A stretch of 64,000 nt of DNA from JAMQPK01 sp963761975 (lineage in GTDB: Bacteria > Acidobacteriota > Vicinamibacteria > Vicinamibacterales > JAMQPK01): contig CAVXIR010000002.1 in assembly GCA_963761975.1 (NCBI GenBank), forward strand, positions 372,001-436,000. Direction: 5' to 3'. This document shows, in pieces, positions 16,788 through 25,319 of the stretch; the first letter of the stretch is position 1; the number at the start of each line of letters is the position of its first letter. The position numbers and the translations under genes were made by a program. The notes under the pieces are model-generated. The model did no database searches and was not told where the DNA came from. It saw only the letters and a list, made by a program, of their open reading frames with translations.

Positions 16788-17319
16788 ATCGCGGACCCGC
16801 TGCATGATGAGCGAGCCTAGCTCCGGCTCGGTCATGTGCTCGAGCCGAATCGTGGCGTCATCCACCAATTTGTAGTCCCGGATGATCTGCCGCAGATGCC
16901 ACGCCCGCAATGCCGTCAATTCCTGGGCGAGGAGATCTGGATTCTTCGCGTACACCGAGAACGGGTTCAGAATCGACTCGTGCCACCGATGTTCGGGCTC
17001 ACGACGTTCCGCAGGACCGTCGTAGTATGGCGGTGATACAGGGGGCGGTGCTGATGGTTTGGGGGCGTCAAGGCTTCGCGCCAATGCCCCATCGAGATAC
17101 ACCGGTGTGAGTCCCGTTGCCCAGTACCCTGAGATCGGTGAGATTTGGTTGTGTTGTCTCTCGGACGGTTCGAAGCACGGCTCCCGTTTCGATGTTCTCG
17201 AACTCGATCCAGCCTTCCCACAATCCATCCTGACGCTCACGGCCGCAGGCTCGTGCCTGATACCTGGCGCCGCTGGTGTGGACGACGGGCGTGTCGAACT
17301 GACCTACAGTCTGCGCCAT
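16776..17319 (-). CDS. Conserved protein of unknown function, apparent +1 frameshift
   Basis: Two overlapping frames make one protein. From 17319 the first encodes a start such as RYQARACGRERQDGLWEGW followed by IEFENIETGAVLRTVRETTQPN. The second frame continues with YWATGLTPVYLDGALARSL and a C-terminal helical part (LLAQELTALRAWHLRQIIRDY). Removing one G from the GGG at 17127-17129 (CCC on the plus strand) joins DLR to YWATG without a gap, giving about 180 residues. I recognise this arrangement as a conserved acidobacterial hypothetical protein; its function is unknown. It is convergent with the histidine kinase gene, overlapping by 12 bases. Confidence 0.65.
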
Positions 17320-17453
17320 CGAGCACCTCGCCAGCCAAGATACGCAAGCATCGTACCGCCGGCGAACGGAAGTAGTCTGTTCGCCCCTTTCGACGTCGAA
17401 CAGGGTACACTTGTGTGTTTAAGTAATACGTCTTCAACTTTCGGAGAGAACAC

Positions 17454-18909
17454 TTGATCGATCAACGATTGAAAATCGCGGTCTTCATCGATTTCGACAA
17501 CATCGAGATCGGCGTCAAGACCACGCTCCATACACAGTTCGATATTGGAGCGATTCTGGAGGGTATCAAGGAGCGCGGCGAGGTTGTCACGAAGGTGGCA
17601 TATGGCGACTGGAAGCGGGCGGGCGACTATGGCCGGCTTCTGTCGCAGCACGCCATCCGAATGGTGCAGCGGAACCTCACGCCGGGAGGCGACAAGAACG
17701 GAGCCGACATCAACCTCGCCCTCGATGCGCTCGAGATGGCGTTTACGCACGATCATATCAACGCGTTCGTCATCGTCGGCGGTGACAGCGATTTCATTAC
17801 GCTGGTTGAAAAGCTGAAACAGTACCGACAAGAAAGTCTTCGTCGTCGGCGGACGGCAGTTCACCAGTCTGGTGATGCAGAAGAACTGCCACGAGTTCAT
17901 CGCCTATGAAAACCTCGTGCGCCGCCGCGACAATGTTCCAGGGCCTCGGCGTGAGAATGGCGCAAGCGGTCCGGCCGATGTCGGCAAGGCGGTTCCGCTC
18001 ATCAAGCGCGCGTTGAAGGTGCTTTCCGAGCGCGAAGTGTCACCGCAGCTTGGCCTCCTGAAAAGCACGCTGTTGCAACTCGATTCGACTTTCTCGGAGC
18101 GCGACTACGGCGTCAGCACGTTCCGCGATTTCATCGAGAAGCTCGCCAAGACCGGCGTGGTCACCCTGAGGCATGCCGGGCGCAGCATGATGGTCGACGC
18201 GGTCGAGAATGAAAGCGGTGCCCGATTTGCGCCTTCGCACGAGGCGACGTCGGACCAGGGCAGCCTTGGCGGAGGTGGACAGGCAGACGTATCGCCGCTC
18301 GCGAGCGATGGTAGTGAGCCCGCTTCATCGCCTTCAACGCCCGCAGCAGCTTCCCCGGCAGTGCGTGATTCGGAGCAGATTCAGCAGATTGTCGATTACA
18401 CGCGCGATGTCTTCAGCCGAGCATCCCAGCCGCCGAGATGGCCGATGTACGTCCGCCAGTTCAAGCAATACGTGCGCGGCGTCGACAATGGCTTCGACGA
18501 GCACAAGTGGAGTTTTGCGACGATCATGGAATTTCTGCGCGCGCTTCAGCGTGAGGGGTTGTTCCGGCTCGAGCGCGATCGTCGTGGTCAGATCCGGGTA
18601 TTCCCCGGCGCCGCGCTGCAACGAGCGGCGGTCACCTCCGACTCGGCTGAGAGCCACGGCGATGACATCCGCGACGTCATCGAGGCGGAGCCGCTCGAAC
18701 CACAGGACGAGATCGTCCAGGCCGAAGCGGTTGAGGAACCGCTCGAGACCGAGGCCATGGCTTCTGAAACGATCGAGATCCCGCAATCGGAGCCGGTACC
18801 ATCCAGGCCACGCCGTACGCGAAAGGCGCCGGCCGCCGGTCGCCCGGCGGCGCGCAAATCTACGGGCGCCAAATCGTCAAAGCGCAGGAAAACGCTCGTC
18901 CCGGCGTAA
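17454..18909 (+). CDS. NYN (LabA-like PIN) domain protein with OST-HTH/LOTUS domain, apparent +1 frameshift
   Basis: Frames 17454-17909 and 17872-18909 join into one ~485-residue protein. The N-terminal NYN domain has the nuclease-type acidic residues in AVFIDFDNIEIG, KNGADINLALDAL and VIVGGDSDFITLVEKL. Past the shift, KKVFVVGGRQFTS and MQKNCHEFIAYENL complete the domain. Residues ~185-255 form an OST-HTH/LOTUS RNA-binding-type domain (SERDYGVSTFRDFIEKLAKT), and a second winged-helix-like segment follows (RQFKQYVRGVDNGFDEHKW). An acidic stretch and a basic tail (KAPAAGRPAARKS) end it. Removing one C from CC at 17825-17826 restores the frame. The family is thought to act in RNA metabolism; the substrate is unknown. 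Confidence 0.8.
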
Positions 18910-19262
18910 GGCAATTTTCGATTGTAACGTAGCCACGACGCAGAGGCACATCTATGAAAGGGCCTCTCGAGTCAAGACACACGTCCAGTGAGCGCGCGCG
19001 CACGCCAGATCGCGAGCACGCCCGGCGCATAAGCGGATCCGGGCGCGCGGAGCGAGTGCCGGCGGGCGCGCGCAGCGAACGGGTTTGAGCGTCTGACATC
19101 GACGATCGGCAAACACGATTCACTCCGGGCAGCTGACGTACCTCGTCATGCATCTATTCGAGCTCGCGGTGAGCTCATCGTCAGATCGGATCGGCGCGCG
19201 GTGTCATTCAGAGAACGACCATCCGTGATGGTCAAGCGCCTTCTTCGATCACCGCGCGCCGA
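18910..19262. other. Intergenic region before the IS110 element
   Basis: No supported gene. It holds GC-rich alternating GCGC tracts (18985-19080) and short hairpins near 19157-19180 and 19219-19235. One edge of the IS110 element probably lies here, but it cannot be fixed because this family lacks inverted terminal repeats. Confidence 0.5.
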
Positions 19263-19267
19263 GAGGA

Positions 19268-20265
19268 TTACGCCACCCGCCGCCACGCGTCCATAATTTC
19301 CCGACACATTTCGCGCGCCAGCGCGACGTGCGCCTTCATCACGCCTTTGCGCACCGCGAGCTTGCGGCCCCACCGACCCAGGGGATCGCGCCGGCGTAAG
19401 GTCTGCACGCCCACCTCGACCAGAGCCCAGCGGAGCCAGGGCGAGCCGTCTTTCGTGATGCGGCCGTAGCGCGTACGCGTGGCGCTGCTGTCGACCTCGG
19501 GCACCACCCCCGCGTAACTCGCCAAAATGGCCGGGGGTCGGGAACCGGGCGATGTCGCCGATCTCGGCGCGGAGCGTCAAACCGAGCACTGGGCCGATCC
19601 CGTGGACGCGTTGGAGCCGCTGCACGATCGGATCGGCCAGCGCCTCGCGGGCGATGTCGGCATTCACCGGCGCGAGCTGGGTGCTCAGATCGCGGTCCAG
19701 TTGTCGCATCGTGGTTAACGCGCGGTGCGCCTGGGTTGGCAGCAGGAGTTGATCGAGCCAGACCTGGCCCGCCCGGCTCCGTAATCGCTTGGCCGGCGGA
19801 TCGCCGAGTCCCTGCCGCAACAGCAAGGCGCGCGTCCGTTGCAACACCCGTGTGCGCATCTGGGTGACGAGCAGGCGATGCCGGCACAATTCGCGCAGCT
19901 CGCGGATCGCCGGGGACGGGATGTAAATGCTGACCACGCTTTCGCGCCTGAGCGCATCCGCCAGGCGACGCGCATCGAGTCGATCCGTCTTCGCCGCGTA
20001 CCCGGCTTTGAGTTTGGTCTTCCGCGTATCGACGACGCAGACGCTCCCGACACGCTCGACGATCTGATCGACGAAATGCCAGGTCGGCGTCGTCGCTTCG
20101 ACCGCCACGGCGGCCTGTGCCCCACACCGGTCGACGCACCGCGTGATGTCCTCGGCCGTCCGCGTAAATCGCCCTTCCCATAGTCGCTCGCCTTTGACGG
20201 TGATCGCGCACGCTTGAAAAAACGCCTTGGTGTAAATCGACTCCGATATACTGATCCGTCTCCAT
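19268..20265. mobile_element. IS110-family insertion sequence (minimum extent = transposase)
   Basis: The transposase identifies the family. IS110 elements have no terminal inverted repeats and usually no target duplication, so only the coding part is delimited. Non-coding sequence on the start-codon side (20266 onward) is where members of the IS110 group encode their bridge/seek RNA. Confidence 0.75.
19268..20265 (-). pseudogene. IS110-family DEDD transposase, two apparent frameshifts
   Basis: Three frames give one ~330-residue transposase. The N-terminus METDQYIGVDLHQ starts at 20265 behind a strong AGGAGG. The middle holds VAVEATTPTWHFVDQI and KTDRLDARRLADAL, giving the RuvC-like DEDD acidic residues. 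The C-terminal transposase_20 domain has VHGIGPVLGLTLRAEIGD, ASYAGVVPE and YGRITKDGSPWLRWALVE. One extra T in the T6 run near 20218-20223 and one extra T in the T4 run near 19533-19536 account for both shifts. Repairing them gives HQGVFQACAI and HLASYAGVVP, as expected for the family. It is therefore either a dead copy or an intact copy with base-calling errors. Confidence 0.85.
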
Positions 20266-20432
20266 GGGCTGTCCTCCTCTCAAGGCCCGGAGCTGATCGT
20301 GTGTGCCCACGTTCATGCTACTCCGACGCCTCGACTGGGCGACGGCCCTTTCATCTGATCAGAGGCGCCGAGAAATACACGGCTCAAGCGATCACGAGTA
20401 CCCAGTGCCCTGATGGCGCTCGATGGCGCTCC

Positions 20433-20660
20433 TGCCACCGTACTCGGGGGCTCTCACTCTCACGGAGATCCGGAGCACGCGCATCGACGTCGTGGGCCGC
20501 GTAGGCGGCCCACACGAACGAGAAGAGACTCGAATACAAGAGCGACTGATTTCCTGGCTCTTGATATTCGTGCCTCTTCTCGTTCGTGTGCGCCGAGAGC
20601 GCGACGTCGATGCCCGTTCTCGACACCTCCGTGTTGATGGGCCGAATGCGGTGGTGGCGT
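20433..20660. repeat. Large imperfect palindrome (~230 bp)
   Basis: Nested complementary arms share one centre near 20550: 20511-20527 with 20574-20590 (17 bp perfect), 20531-20543 with 20557-20570 (one bulge), 20481-20492 with 20602-20613 (12 bp perfect), 20461-20467 with 20627-20633 (7 bp perfect), and 20433-20447 with 20642-20660 (imperfect). The loop is about 13 bases. It lies about 170-400 bases upstream of the transposase start. It could be a MITE-like element, an inverted duplication, or the template of a structured RNA. Confidence 0.8.
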
Positions 20661-21006
20661 TCGGCACTCATTCGTTTGCGGTGCAGTGCGTCGAGGTTGA
20701 GCCTAGGGCGTTCAAGGGATCATAAGCGAAACGGAGCAAGACAGGCGGGGTCACGCGAGCTTCTGGCCTTCTGAACTTCTGTTCCAGACAGGGGAACGCT
20801 TTCCGTGAATTTCGCTCGTCGTGTCGTCGCGTCGTCGTGTTCTTCGTCGATTTGATCGTCGCCACAGGCAACGTGAAGCGCTTCGCGCTGGTTGCGGCCA
20901 CTGGGCCGCTCTGTGCCTTGGCGTCTCTGCGTCGAGACGCAATAAGGGCGGTCGATGGCCGCTTGCAGGCAAACGACGCACAATCGGAAAACGCTCTAGC
21001 CTAGTG
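20661..21006. other. Intergenic region without a recognised gene
   Basis: No supported coding sequence. It contains TCGTCGTGTCGTCGCGTCG-like word repeats at 20815-20850, and a GGCGTCTCTGCGTCG word near 20922-20936 whose complement-like partner (ACGACGCAGAGGC) sits at 18937-18949 across the IS110 copy. This hints that the element landed in a repeat-type intergenic region. Confidence 0.5.
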
Positions 21007-22806
21007 CTACGCCTTTGCGCGCGAGTCGAGTTCGTCCCATCTTGCATAGGCACGTATCAGGGAATCCTTCAGCTCGTCGAGACGCGCCAGGGCCCGGGCG
21101 ATCGCGTCGGGGGATTCCTTGTAGAAATCGGGCAACGCTATTGCCATGTGCAAAGCGTCCTGCTCTGATTCCATCCGCTCGATGAGCGCGGGCAGGTCGT
21201 CGAATTCCTGTTGTTCGCGGTAGGAAAGCTTCTTCCTGATCCCCGCATTGCCGCGAGACGGGGCTGGCGCCGGTTGGTCTGATTGTCGATTGGCAACTGG
21301 CGATTGGACCGAAGGCTGCTGGCGGAGCCAGTCCTCATACCCGCCGACGTACTCCTGCACGCGTCCGCCGCCTTCGAACACCAGCGTGCTGGTCACGACA
21401 TGATCGATGAACGCACGGTCGTGACTGACCAGCACGAGCGTACCGGGCCAGTCGACGAGGTACGATTCCACGAGCTCGAGTGTTTCGATGTCGAGGTCGT
21501 TGGTTGGCTCGTCGAGGATGAGCACGTTCGCCGGCCTTGTGAACAGTCGGGCCAGCAGGAGACGATTCCGTTCTCCGCCTGAGAGTGCCTTGACCGGCGA
21601 GTGAGCGCGCTCGGATGGAAACAGAAAATCGCGCAGGTACCCGTGCACGTGCTGGGTTCGCCCGTTGACGGTCACGGTGTCGTTGCCTTCGCCGACCGTG
21701 TCGAACACGGTTCGATCGGGATCGAGCTGCTCACGCTGCTGGTCGTAGTATGCAATCTGCACGTTCGTGCCGCGGCGGGCCTCACCGGAGTCAGGGTGAA
21801 GCTCGCCGATCAGCAAGCGAAGCAGAGTGGTCTTGCCCGACCCATTCGGTCCGATGAGCCCGACGCGATCGCCGCGCATGACGCGAACGGTTGCGTCCTG
21901 CAGAATCGCCCGCCCGTCGAACGATTTGCTCACAGCGTCGGCTTCGAAGACCACCTGCCCCGAGCGTTCTGCCGCTTCGGCGCGGAGCCGCACCGTTCCG
22001 ACACGGCTCCGTCGAGCGGCGCGTTCCTTTCTCATCGCCATCAACGCGCGGACGCGGCCCTCATTGCGCGTGCGCCTGGCTTTGATGCCCTGCCGAAGCC
22101 ACGCCTCCTCCTGCGCCAGCTTCGTGTCGAACTTCTCGTTCTGCACCGCTTCGTTGGCGAGCCATTCGTCCTTTTTCCGAAGAAACGTCTCATAGCTGCC
22201 AGGCCACGAGGTCAGCCTGCTGCGATCGAGCTCCACGATGCGTGTGGCGACGCGCTGCAGGAACGCTCGGTCGTGCGTCACAAAGACGATGGCGCCAGGA
22301 TAGTCGTCGAGGAACGACTCCAGCCATGTCATCGATTCGATGTCGAGATGGTTGGTGGGTTCGTCGAGCAGCAGCACATCGGGTTGCGCCACGAGTGCCC
22401 GCGCGAGCAGCACGCGCCGGCGCCAGCCGCCAGACAACGTGTCGACGCTGGCGTCGGCAGGCAGGCCCAGTCGTGAGATCACCATGTCGACACCGACGTC
22501 GACGCGCCACGGCTCGTGCTCCGGAATATGGGCGAACCCTTCCGCGACCACAGCACGCACGGATTGGTCCGTTGCCAGCAGAACGTCCTGCACCAGCCTC
22601 GCGATGCGCAGCGCCGGCTGCCGCCACACAGTGCCTGCATCGGGCGTCACGTCTCCGCTGATGATCTGCAGCAGCGTTGATTTTCCTGTGCCGTTTCTGC
22701 CGATGATGCACACCCGCTCGCCGGCTTCGATCTGCAGGCTGGCGTCGTCCAGGAGCGGCAGATGGCCATACGCCATCACAATGTGGTCGAGCGAGACGAG
22801 CGGCAT
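21007..22806 (-). CDS. uup: ABC-F family ATPase, Uup-type
   Basis: A 599-residue soluble protein with two ABC ATPase domains in one chain and no membrane segment, the ABC-F layout. Domain 1: Walker A GRNGTGKST (~36-44), signature LSGGWRRRVLLARAL, Walker B VLLLDEPTNHLD. Domain 2: Walker A GPNGSGKTT, signature LSGGERNRLLLARLF, Walker B VLILDEPTNDLDIETL. A linker with basic helix (EAWLRQGIKARRTRNEGRV) lies between them, and a C-terminal coiled coil (FDDLPALIERMESEQDALH) ends it; both point to Uup, which acts on ribosomes or branched DNA. It lies five bases after recQ in the same direction, so co-transcription is likely. Confidence 0.88.
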   Translation of the reverse strand: MPLVSLDHIVMAYGHLPLLDDASLQIEAGERVCIIGRNGTGKSTLLQIISGDVTPDAGTVWRQPALRIARLVQDVLLATDQSVRAVVAEGFAHIPEHEPWRVDVGVDMVISRLGLPADASVDTLSGGWRRRVLLARALVAQPDVLLLDEPTNHLDIESMTWLESFLDDYPGAIVFVTHDRAFLQRVATRIVELDRSRLTSWPGSYETFLRKKDEWLANEAVQNEKFDTKLAQEEAWLRQGIKARRTRNEGRVRALMAMRKERAARRSRVGTVRLRAEAAERSGQVVFEADAVSKSFDGRAILQDATVRVMRGDRVGLIGPNGSGKTTLLRLLIGELHPDSGEARRGTNVQIAYYDQQREQLDPDRTVFDTVGEGNDTVTVNGRTQHVHGYLRDFLFPSERAHSPVKALSGGERNRLLLARLFTRPANVLILDEPTNDLDIETLELVESYLVDWPGTLVLVSHDRAFIDHVVTSTLVFEGGGRVQEYVGGYEDWLRQQPSVQSPVANRQSDQPAPAPSRGNAGIRKKLSYREQQEFDDLPALIERMESEQDALHMAIALPDFYKESPDAIARALARLDELKDSLIRAYARWDELDSRAKA

Positions 22807-22811
22807 GGCCC

Positions 22812-24629
22812 TTACGAATGTGCGCGGATGGCTTCGAGAAAGACGCCGCCAAGGTCGTCCGCTTTGCGCGCGCCCACACCCTTCACCGTCAGCAACGCAT
22901 CGATCGACGTGGGCTTGATTCGCGCCATCTCTCGCAGCGTCGCGTCATGAAAGATGACATAGGGCGGGACGCCGCGCGAACGCGCGATTTCCAGTCGAAC
23001 TGTACGCAGCCGTTCGAACAGATTCCGGTCGACATCCTGCCACGATTCGGCCTCGACGCGAGATTGCACGCGCGGTGCGCCCTTCCGCGGCGGCCGCTGG
23101 CGGGCGAGTCCCAGCCCGGGCATGCTCGCCGGATTCTTCAGCAGTTCGAGGCCTCGTGGCGTGAGCACTACCACCGGGTAGACCCCATCGGTCTGCTGCA
23201 GGAGACCTGCGCCGGTCAGCTGCTCGATGTAGCCGCGGACCTCGGCGACTGAGGCATCCGGCAGCAAACCGAACGTGCTGAGCTGGTCGTGACCGCGGGC
23301 CACGATCTGATCGCTTGCCTGACCGCGAAGCACGCTGGCAACGTGCGTCGCGCCGAAGCGCTGTCCGACGCGCGCCACGCACGATAGGATCTTCCGTGCC
23401 AGCACGATAGGCTCGAATGCCGCCTCGAGCTCGTTCAGGCAGACATCGCACGCTCCGCAACCGGCTTTGTCGTACCGGTCGCCGAAGTATTCGGCGAGGT
23501 ACCGATGACGGCAGCCGACACTCGACGCGTAGCGCTCCATCTGGCGCAGCAGGGTACGGCTGGCGTCATTGAGCTCGCCGTTCTGTTCGAGCATCGAGCG
23601 CCATTTCATGAAGTCGGCAGGCGAATAAATCAGTAGACACTCGGCTTCGAGTCCATCTCGTCCCGCGCGCCCCGATTCCTGCTGATAATGCTCGAGCGAA
23701 CGCGGCGCGCCCGCATGTACGACGAATCGCACATCGGAGCGATCGATGCCCATACCGAATGCGACGGTTGCGACGATGATGTTGGCCCGTTCGCTGAGGA
23801 ACGCATCCTGGTGGCGGCTGCGCTCTTCGTCTGAGAGACCGGCATGATAGGGGAGCGCGGCATGACCGATTTCGGTCAGCCACGCTGCAAGCGCATCAAC
23901 TTCGCGGCGTGACGTGCAATAGACAATCCCGGCTTCGCCGCGGTGCCGCGACAATACATCGATGAGCTGTTTCTTGATCGTCGCGCGCGGCAGCGTGCGA
24001 TAGATCAGGTTCGGCCGATCGAACGAGCCCACGAACTCGACCGGATTCTCGAGGCCGAGCTGAGCCGCGATGTCGCGCCGCACCCGGTGGGTTGCCGTGG
24101 CCGTGTAGGCATGGAGGCTGATGCCCGGTAGCAACTGACGCAGGCGCCCAAGCTGCCGGTACTCGGGCCGGAAGTCGTGTCCCCACTGGCTGATGCAATG
24201 GGCTTCGTCCACGGCGACAAAGCTGACGCCGATCGATGAGAGCAGCGCGAGAAAGTTTTCGGAGCCCTCACCGACGAGACGTTCGGGCGAGACGTAGAGC
24301 AGCTTGTAACGCCCCTGACGAAGTCCTGCCACCACGTCGGATTTCTCCCCCGGCGTCAGCGTGCTGTTGAACAACGCGGCGGCGACCCCGTTGCCCACGA
24401 GCGTGTCGACCTGATCCTTCATCAGTGAGATGAGCGGCGACACCACGACGGCAACACCGGCATGAACCACCGCCGGCGCTTGAAAGCAGAGAGACTTTCC
24501 ACCTCCGGTCGGCAGCACGACGATGGAATCGCGCCCGGAGAGCACCGCATCCATTGCGGCTTTCTGGAGCGGACGGAAAGTTGTATAGCCCCAATACTTG
24601 GAAATGGCTTCGTGAAGCCCGTCGGTCAT
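22812..24629 (-). CDS. recQ: ATP-dependent DNA helicase RecQ
   Basis: A 605-residue 3'-5' helicase of superfamily 2. Motif 0 is in YWGYTTFRPLQKAAMDAVLS, motif I in VLPTGGGKSLCFQ, motif II DEAHCISQWGHDFRPEY (with the RecQ aromatic-rich loop), and motif VI in QESGRAGRDG. The RQC region has the zinc-binding Cys set (CRHRYLAEYFGDRYDKAGCG, CDVC), and a C-terminal HRDC domain (ERLRTVRLEIARSRGVPPYV) is present, so all three family modules are intact. It acts in recombination repair. It is followed by the Uup-type ABC-F gene and is divergent from the small gene at 24742. Confidence 0.95.
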   Translation of the reverse strand: MTDGLHEAISKYWGYTTFRPLQKAAMDAVLSGRDSIVVLPTGGGKSLCFQAPAVVHAGVAVVVSPLISLMKDQVDTLVGNGVAAALFNSTLTPGEKSDVVAGLRQGRYKLLYVSPERLVGEGSENFLALLSSIGVSFVAVDEAHCISQWGHDFRPEYRQLGRLRQLLPGISLHAYTATATHRVRRDIAAQLGLENPVEFVGSFDRPNLIYRTLPRATIKKQLIDVLSRHRGEAGIVYCTSRREVDALAAWLTEIGHAALPYHAGLSDEERSRHQDAFLSERANIIVATVAFGMGIDRSDVRFVVHAGAPRSLEHYQQESGRAGRDGLEAECLLIYSPADFMKWRSMLEQNGELNDASRTLLRQMERYASSVGCRHRYLAEYFGDRYDKAGCGACDVCLNELEAAFEPIVLARKILSCVARVGQRFGATHVASVLRGQASDQIVARGHDQLSTFGLLPDASVAEVRGYIEQLTGAGLLQQTDGVYPVVVLTPRGLELLKNPASMPGLGLARQRPPRKGAPRVQSRVEAESWQDVDRNLFERLRTVRLEIARSRGVPPYVIFHDATLREMARIKPTSIDALLTVKGVGARKADDLGGVFLEAIRAHS

Positions 24630-24741
24630 TATTTCTCGGCGGGCCCCTTCGCCCCGCGCCGCTTCGCGACGTCATTATCACCCGGGGGGTACGTCGGTTG
24701 CAGCACTTGGCGTTTAACTTCAATATAGAGGCAGTACGGCT

Positions 24742-25173
24742 ATGACCGATCCTGATGTCGAGGAAGCTCGACACGGTGAGAAACTGCTGGGCGATCTCCG
24801 GCAGGCGCTGCTGCGCCTGCACAAGACGCTGCTCGACTGGGAGCGGGGCGGCTACGAGCGCATCCACGGCCGCCAGACGAGCCACGATCTGCTGACGGCC
24901 CTGCTCAACGATCCCCAGTTTGCGTGGCTTCGGCCGATCTCTCAGCTCATCGTCCGCATCGATGAAATTCTCGGGGAGAAGACGCTGCCCATGCGCAACG
25001 ATGTCGACGCGATCGTGGCGCAGGTGAAGACCCTGACGTCACCGAACGAGAACGGCAATACCTATGAGCGTCGGTACGACATGGCGCTGCAGGAACATCC
25101 TGACGCAGTGTTCGCGCACAGAGATCTGCTGGCGGTCCTCAAAGAAGAACGGACTTCAAAGAAGGAAGCCTAG
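24742..25173 (+). CDS. Conserved small protein of unknown function
   Basis: A 143-residue, mostly helical, soluble protein: EKLLGDLRQALLRLHKTLLDWERGGYERIHG, split here over residues ~13-43, then LTALLNDPQFAWLRPISQLIVRIDEIL. It begins behind an AGAGGC ribosome-binding site. I recognise it only as a conserved hypothetical seen in acidobacteria and similar soil bacteria. It is divergent from recQ across 112 bases and is not obviously in an operon; a long hairpin follows it. Confidence 0.75.
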   Translation: MTDPDVEEARHGEKLLGDLRQALLRLHKTLLDWERGGYERIHGRQTSHDLLTALLNDPQFAWLRPISQLIVRIDEILGEKTLPMRNDVDAIVAQVKTLTSPNENGNTYERRYDMALQEHPDAVFAHRDLLAVLKEERTSKKEA

Positions 25174-25183
25174 ACGGCCGCTG

Positions 25184-25313
25184 GGTTCCAAATTCCTGTT
25201 CCGGTTCCGCGTTCGCGGTGGGCGGCGGATTCAGTACGCCATCTTTTCTACGAAAAAAGAGCCAGTGCTGGCGCCACCGCGAACGTGGAACTTTGGAACA
25301 GGAACGCGGAACC
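25184..25313. terminator. Long inverted repeat between convergent genes
   Basis: Arms of about 38-40 bases (25184-25221 and 25274-25313) are near-perfect reverse complements, built from the words GGTTCC and CCTGTTCC and ending in GTTCGCGGTGG. The loop is ~52 bases. It sits exactly between two convergent genes, so it may act as a bidirectional terminator, although there is no U-tract. Confidence 0.65.
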
Positions 25314-25319
25314 CCCGAT

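Noticed and set aside
20461..20633. Retron msr-msd or group II intron RNA
   Set aside because: No reverse transcriptase gene is present in the window and the palindrome lacks recognisable domain V-type sequence.
20384..20725. Two overlapping ~100-codon frames across the large palindrome
   Set aside because: Both arise from the inverted-repeat sequence on opposite strands and show no protein-like conservation.
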